DNA of 10,225 bases from Cytophagales bacterium (lineage in GTDB: Bacteria; Bacteroidota; Bacteroidia; Cytophagales; Cyclobacteriaceae), in contig JAJCYL010000398.1 in assembly GCA_029262955.1 (NCBI GenBank), forward strand, positions 1 through 10,225, in the 5' to 3' direction. The translations under genes were made by a program, and so were the position numbers. Shown one piece after another: positions 7,114 through 10,225 of this stretch; position 1 is the first letter of the stretch; every line of letters starts with the position of its first letter. The notes beneath the pieces were generated by a model that saw only the letters and a program-made list of their open reading frames with translations, had not been told where the DNA came from and searched no databases.

Positions 7114-7785
7114 ATGAAACAGACTTTCGATTTTTTGAGGAAGCTAGACAAGAACAACAATCGGGAATGGTTTCAGGCAAACAAGTCGTTATATGAGCGA
7201 TCACATCTGGAGATGATAGGATTTGCAGATAATCTCATTCGTGAGATGAGTAATTACGATAATATTGAGACACCATCCGGTAAACGAAGCCTTTTCAGAA
7301 TTTATAGAGATGTGAGGTTTGGTAAGGACAAAACGCCTTATAAGACCAATTGGGCGGGATTCATGAAAAGAGGGACCCCCGCACTCAGAGGTGGTTATTA
7401 CTATCAAATTGGTATTGACCAATCTTTTGTCATGGGAGGTTTCTTTGGTCCAAATTCAGCAGATCTCTTACATATTAGAAAACAAATTGCCCAGGATGCC
7501 GAACCTCTTCGGGATATTATTCTCTCCAAAGATTTTAAGACTACGTTCGGTGAATTGCGAGGGTCACAACTTAAAACCGCTCCGAAAGGATTTGACCGCG
7601 AACATCCTGATATTGATCTTCTGAGGTACAAGCAGTTCATGATAAGGCATGACTTTTTGAACCAAGAAGTGCAGACCAAAGAATTCCCAAAAACTGTTGC
7701 CCATGCTTTTAACCAAATGCGCCCATTCCTTGACTACATGTCCGACATTTTAACCTCAGACCTGAACGGGAGGTCGCTCATATAG
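7114..7785 (+). CDS. DUF2461 family protein
   Basis: This 223-residue protein matches the DUF2461 (TIGR02453) family, which is widespread in bacteria and of unknown function. Family hallmarks are visible: FDFLRKLDKNNNREWFQANK at residues 5-24, FRIYRDVRFGKDKTPYKTN at 61-79, GGYYYQIG at 93-100, LKTAPKGFDREHPDIDLLRYK (153-173), and a C-terminal helical part. The conserved Arg/Lys-rich block at 61-79 and the KGFDREHPD segment suggest a phosphate- or nucleic-acid-type ligand, but this is speculation. No signal peptide or membrane segment is seen. The length is normal for the family, and ATG 7114 gives the standard start. Confidence 0.93.
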   Translation: MKQTFDFLRKLDKNNNREWFQANKSLYERSHLEMIGFADNLIREMSNYDNIETPSGKRSLFRIYRDVRFGKDKTPYKTNWAGFMKRGTPALRGGYYYQIGIDQSFVMGGFFGPNSADLLHIRKQIAQDAEPLRDIILSKDFKTTFGELRGSQLKTAPKGFDREHPDIDLLRYKQFMIRHDFLNQEVQTKEFPKTVAHAFNQMRPFLDYMSDILTSDLNGRSLI

Positions 7786-7865
7786 ACATTTAGGGATAGT
7801 ACGCAAGTATCTGTTTAAATTAGCGAATGAATGTACCTTGATTGGTTCACTCTAAATTTAGATTA

Positions 7866-8396
7866 ATGAAAATATCGAAATTAACACTTTTGATTCTAAT
7901 GATATTTGTCGTTTCATGTGGAGGCGATGATGATGATGATAATAACGACGATAGCAATGATCCTACTTCCGGAATTGATGTGGAGGCTTCTACCGAAGAT
8001 ATTATTGTAAATACCCACAATGAATACCGCAGTGCAGTTGGAGTAGTAGATATCGAATGGTCTGATGAATTAGCACAATCCGCTCAGGACTGGGCCGATC
8101 AATTAGGTGTCAACTGTGATTTTGAGCACAGTGACAGCGGATTTGGCGAAAATATTTGGATAGGTACCACTGGGTTTTTTACACCGGAAGATGTAGTGAG
8201 CAGTTGGGGTGAGGAAATCGCATTTTATGATGAGGGTAACAACGAATGCAACGGAGGAGAGTGTGGGCATTACACGCAAATTGTTTGGAGTAATTCAACC
8301 CAGGTTGGATGTGGGACGGTAACCTGTGATGGGTTGGACATTTGGGTTTGTCAATATAATCCAGCCGGTAATGTTATAGGACAAAGGCCATATTAA
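7866..8396 (+). CDS. CAP-domain (SCP/PR-1-like) lipoprotein
   Basis: This 176-residue exported protein has a lipoprotein signal ending in FVVSC, with Cys18 as the lipid site. A strongly acidic linker (GGDDDDDNNDDSND) follows; in Bacteroidota an acidic stretch right after the lipid cysteine often marks surface export. A CAP/PR-1 domain then runs from about residue 43 to the end. The CAP signatures are GHYTQIVWSNS (134-144) and WVCQYNPAGNVIG (160-172). The four-residue cavity set is His51 (HNEYR), Glu95 (GENIW), Glu117 (SWGEE) and His135. Six cysteines (84, 128, 133, 149, 154, 162) allow three disulfides, as in plant PR-1 proteins. CAP proteins bind lipids or sterols; the bacterial role is unsettled. 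ATG 7866 was chosen over TTG 7842 because it gives a clean signal peptide. The next gene starts 9 bases after the stop. Confidence 0.92.
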   Translation: MKISKLTLLILMIFVVSCGGDDDDDNNDDSNDPTSGIDVEASTEDIIVNTHNEYRSAVGVVDIEWSDELAQSAQDWADQLGVNCDFEHSDSGFGENIWIGTTGFFTPEDVVSSWGEEIAFYDEGNNECNGGECGHYTQIVWSNSTQVGCGTVTCDGLDIWVCQYNPAGNVIGQRPY

Positions 8397-8405
8397 AATA
8401 TAATC

Positions 8406-9050
8406 ATGGAAACACTCAAAGCGGCTTTAGAGGAGCAGATTGAGAAATCGGCTCAGAAGTATTCAGAAGAAAAGAAAAGAGCCTATAAAAAGGGAATTGA
8501 GGCCGTTGATGAAGCTGGAATTGTATCCTCAGCACTTCAAGTTGGTGATAAAGCACCCAATTTCATTCTCAAAAATCGGTTTGGGAATGATGTTACCTTA
8601 AAAGGATACCTATCCAAAGGACCGGTGATATTGATCTGGTATAGGGGCGGATGGTGCCCTTATTGCAGTATTGCCCTTCGATACTTACAACAAATACTTT
8701 CTGAATTCGAATCAATCGGAGCAAACATTGTGGCCCTAACGCCTGAGTTACCTGATAAATCGCTTAACACAGTAGAGAGTAATATGATTGATTTTGAGGT
8801 GTTGACAGACATCGATGCTGAAGTGGCTAAAGAATATGGATTGGTGTTTAAGCTAATTCCAGAAGTGGCTGAGATTTACCAGGAATTGTTTGATCTGGCA
8901 GATTTCAATGGTAACACCAATTCGGAGCTTCCCCTCGCTGCTACCTACGTCATTGATCAGGAAGGAATAATTCGATATGCCTTTCTTGATGCTGACTATC
9001 GCAAAAGAGCTGAGCCCGTAGATATTATGCAGGTATTGAAATCACTCTGA
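8406..9050 (+). CDS. Peroxiredoxin-like (AhpC/TSA, thioredoxin-fold) protein
   Basis: This 214-residue protein has an N-terminal helical, charged extension (1-45) and then an AhpC/TSA-type thioredoxin fold. GDKAPNFILKNRFGNDVTL begins at about residue 48. The active site is IWYRGGWCPYC, with Cys84 and Cys87 in a WCPYC motif. LPLAATYVIDQEGIIRYAFLDADYRKRAEP (176-204) is the family's cis-Pro-containing region and C-terminal signature. This is the peroxiredoxin-like subgroup with a CxxC pair rather than the TxxC of classical peroxiredoxins. It probably reduces peroxides or disulfides using thiols. No signal peptide is present, so it should be cytoplasmic, although the gene before it encodes an exported protein. 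The 9-base gap to that gene suggests cotranscription. Confidence 0.92.
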   Translation: METLKAALEEQIEKSAQKYSEEKKRAYKKGIEAVDEAGIVSSALQVGDKAPNFILKNRFGNDVTLKGYLSKGPVILIWYRGGWCPYCSIALRYLQQILSEFESIGANIVALTPELPDKSLNTVESNMIDFEVLTDIDAEVAKEYGLVFKLIPEVAEIYQELFDLADFNGNTNSELPLAATYVIDQEGIIRYAFLDADYRKRAEPVDIMQVLKSL

Positions 9051-9065
9051 TTTAAATAGAGTTAC

Positions 9066-9182
9066 TTATAGGAAATCTACTGCCCGGGAATCCAGGTTAT
9101 AATATGTCGGAACGATTTGGACCTTACCAGAACAAACAGCATCACCAATGATCTTAGGGTCGATAAATCCGCTGAGGTCATT
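9066..9182 (-). pseudogene. C-terminal remnant of a beta-class carbonic anhydrase
   Basis: The minus strand has a 38-codon open stretch with no start codon, ending in TAA at 9066-9068. It reads NDLSGFIDPKIIGDAV and then CSGKVQIVPTYYNLDSRAVDFL, with an in-frame TGA just upstream (9183-9185). The pattern G-K-hydrophobic-x-I-V, then Y-Y-x-L-D-[ST], then V-[DE]-F-L followed immediately by a stop is how bacterial beta-carbonic anhydrases end. The zinc-binding Cys/His residues would lie in the lost upstream part. No coding sequence for them is visible between here and the antiterminator gene at 9253. I infer a gene that lost its 5' part by deletion. The match is from memory of the family; chance similarity is possible but unlikely. 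Confidence 0.55.
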
Positions 9183-9252
9183 TCAGCATTCTTTTTGATC
9201 AGAAAAAAACACGCAAAGGGGGAAAATGTTTGAGAGATTAATTGATCATATT

Positions 9253-9501
9253 TTAATAGTCACAGGTTTCATCTAAGGGGATTCCATTTACAGACGCAAT
9301 TTTATCAAGCCTGATTTCCTGACCGGTATTGAGTAGAAGAAACTCTGCCTTCTCTTTAATGTAAAGGTCTTGTATGACTCCTGTTGTGAGAGAATCGGTA
9401 TCAGTTAGGCAGATATTTACTTCGACCTTTCTTACGGACCATGCTTCAAGCCGGTCATAAAAATTGCAGTCTATGGGTTTATAATTAGACTTTTTGTCCA
9501 T
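9253..9501 (-). CDS. rof: Rof (YaeO)-type Rho-binding antiterminator
   Basis: This 82-residue small acidic protein resembles E. coli Rof/YaeO over nearly its whole length. Matching parts are the N-terminal YKPIDCNFYDRLEAW (residues 7-21, against YQPINCDDYDNLELA), a middle strand set with a variable loop (CLTDTDSLTTGVIQDLY), and EIRLDKIASV (62-71, against ELRLDKITSF). In E. coli, Rof binds the primary RNA site of transcription terminator Rho and blocks termination. The same action here is inferred from homology only. The protein is cytoplasmic. The gene is divergent from the acyl-CoA dehydrogenase gene across 68 bases, and downstream lies the carbonic anhydrase remnant. ATG 9501 is in the expected place for the family. 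Confidence 0.85.
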   Translation of the reverse strand: MDKKSNYKPIDCNFYDRLEAWSVRKVEVNICLTDTDSLTTGVIQDLYIKEKAEFLLLNTGQEIRLDKIASVNGIPLDETCDY

Positions 9502-9529
9502 GTATCTTAAAACGATAATTGGCCCCTAT

Positions 9530-9537
9530 TAGATTTG
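9530..9537 (+). promoter_or_regulatory. Candidate -7 element for the acyl-CoA dehydrogenase gene
   Basis: TAGATTTG matches TAnnTTTG exactly and would start RNA near 9544, about 26 bases before the ATG. A TTG -33 box at normal spacing is not evident. The element lies in the short divergent gap shared with rof. Confidence 0.35.
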
Positions 9538-9569
9538 ACTAAATTAAGGTTGTTTTTAATTAGAATATT

Positions 9570-10225
9570 ATGAAAGATTTTGAGGAGATACACAATCTGA
9601 TAAGTGAAGTAGATCAACAAACCTGTAATTGGAGACCGTTCTGGGGTGATGAGGTAACCAACTACCTTGACCAGAAGCGAATTGAAGGGAAGGATAAGGG
9701 TTTGTGGTTACCTCAAATTTCGAAAGAATGGGGAGGAATAGGACTATCCCTCTCTGAATTTGGTAGAGTAAGTGAAATATTAGGTGGCTGTTTTTATGGG
9801 CATTATTTGATGAATTGCCAGGCGCCTGATGCAGGTAACATGGAAATTCTCATTGAACACGGCACACGTGAGCAGCAAGATGTGTTTTTAAGGCCCTTAC
9901 TAGCCGGGAATGCTCGAAGTTGTTTTGCCATGACCGAACCAGAGAATCCAGGGTCTAATCCGACACTCCTTTCAACTACCGCAACAGAAGACGGAGACCA
10001 TTATGTGGTTAACGGGCATAAATGGTTTACCTCAGCAGCGGATGGGGCTTCATTCACAATCGCTATGGTGGTAACAGATCCGAATAATGACAGTCCATAT
10101 TTACGAGCCAGTCAGATTATAATTCCAACTGATACTCCCGGTTATCAATTTGTCAGGAATATACCAGTGATGGGCGAAGGGGGTAGTGGTTATGCCAGCC
10201 ACGCCGAAATAAAGTTTGAAAACTG
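9570..10225 (+). CDS. Acyl-CoA dehydrogenase, ACAD10/11-like (N-terminal part, cut by window edge)
   Basis: The frame opens at ATG 9570 and stays open to the window end (218 residues). It would encode a flavin-dependent acyl-CoA dehydrogenase, which forms the 2,3-double bond in fatty acyl-CoA oxidation. Visible signatures are NCQAPDAGNMEIL (82-94) and PLLAGNARSCFAMTEPENPGSNPT (109-132), which includes the FAMTEP flavin/substrate block. Next is VNGHKWFTSAA (147-157), then SQIIIPTDTPG. NCQAPDAGNMEIL and the shape of the TEP block are closest to the ACAD10/11 type, which prefers long or branched acyl chains in characterised cases. The catalytic glutamate and C-terminal helices lie outside the window. 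The protein is probably soluble or membrane-associated on the cytoplasmic side. Its start is divergent from rof. Confidence 0.93.
   Translation, partial: MKDFEEIHNLISEVDQQTCNWRPFWGDEVTNYLDQKRIEGKDKGLWLPQISKEWGGIGLSLSEFGRVSEILGGCFYGHYLMNCQAPDAGNMEILIEHGTREQQDVFLRPLLAGNARSCFAMTEPENPGSNPTLLSTTATEDGDHYVVNGHKWFTSAADGASFTIAMVVTDPNNDSPYLRASQIIIPTDTPGYQFVRNIPVMGEGGSGYASHAEIKFEN

Noticed and set aside
7404..7679. Minus-strand and alternate plus-strand frames within the DUF2461 gene
   Set aside because: They are shadows of a conserved full-length DUF2461 reading frame.
9189..9212. T-run and A-run around TGATCA as a terminator for rof or the peroxiredoxin-like gene
   Set aside because: The stem is interrupted and has no G/C core; the arms do not align into a stable hairpin.
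1..10225. CRISPR array, rRNA, tRNA or phage genes
   Set aside because: No regularly spaced direct repeats, no rRNA or tRNA signatures and no structural or lysis genes were seen in the window.

Overview
The window looks like chromosomal DNA of a marine-type Bacteroidota, probably a Cytophagales relative. The evidence is a moderate-to-low G+C content, AT-rich leaders with little Shine-Dalgarno signal, -7 elements of the Bacteroidota TAnnTTTG type, lipoproteins with the SPII pattern, and a ThuA/sugar-dehydrogenase/PKD/cytochrome c fusion of the kind common in that phylum. The lineage is inferred from protein character, not from a marker gene.

Layout. Positions 1-462 hold the 3' part of a REP-associated (Y1/HUH) tyrosine transposase. 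It is broken by a one-base frameshift and followed at 463-584 by structured, REP-like palindromic DNA. Next come two minus-strand genes: a DinB-like metal-binding protein (589-1098) and a cupin/AraC regulator (1169-2026). The regulator is divergent from a YbjJ/FucP-like MFS permease (2144-3277), and the two probably form a regulator/transporter pair. The permease converges on a very large minus-strand lipoprotein (3469-6483) with ThuA, PQQ-type sugar dehydrogenase, PKD and cytochrome c domains. The 191-base gap between them carries two AT-rich stem-loops. Upstream of the lipoprotein is a SRPBCC/AHSA1-like protein (6602-7027), divergent from a DUF2461 gene (7114-7785).

On the plus strand a PR-1-like CAP-domain lipoprotein (7866-8396) is followed after 9 bases by a thioredoxin-fold peroxiredoxin-like protein (8406-9050), probably in one transcript. 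The region 9051-9252 has no intact gene. Its minus strand encodes what looks like the last 38 residues of a beta-carbonic anhydrase, a gene remnant. A Rof (YaeO)-type Rho-binding antiterminator follows (9253-9501, minus), divergent from an ACAD10/11-like acyl-CoA dehydrogenase that runs off the right edge (9570-10225).

Most genes are ordinary single-copy cytoplasmic or envelope functions. I see no phage, CRISPR or defence island, and no clear new multi-gene system. The points most worth following are the broken transposase with its palindromic flank, the carbonic anhydrase remnant, the Rof homologue in this phylum, the four-domain redox lipoprotein, and the paired hairpins between the convergent genes.
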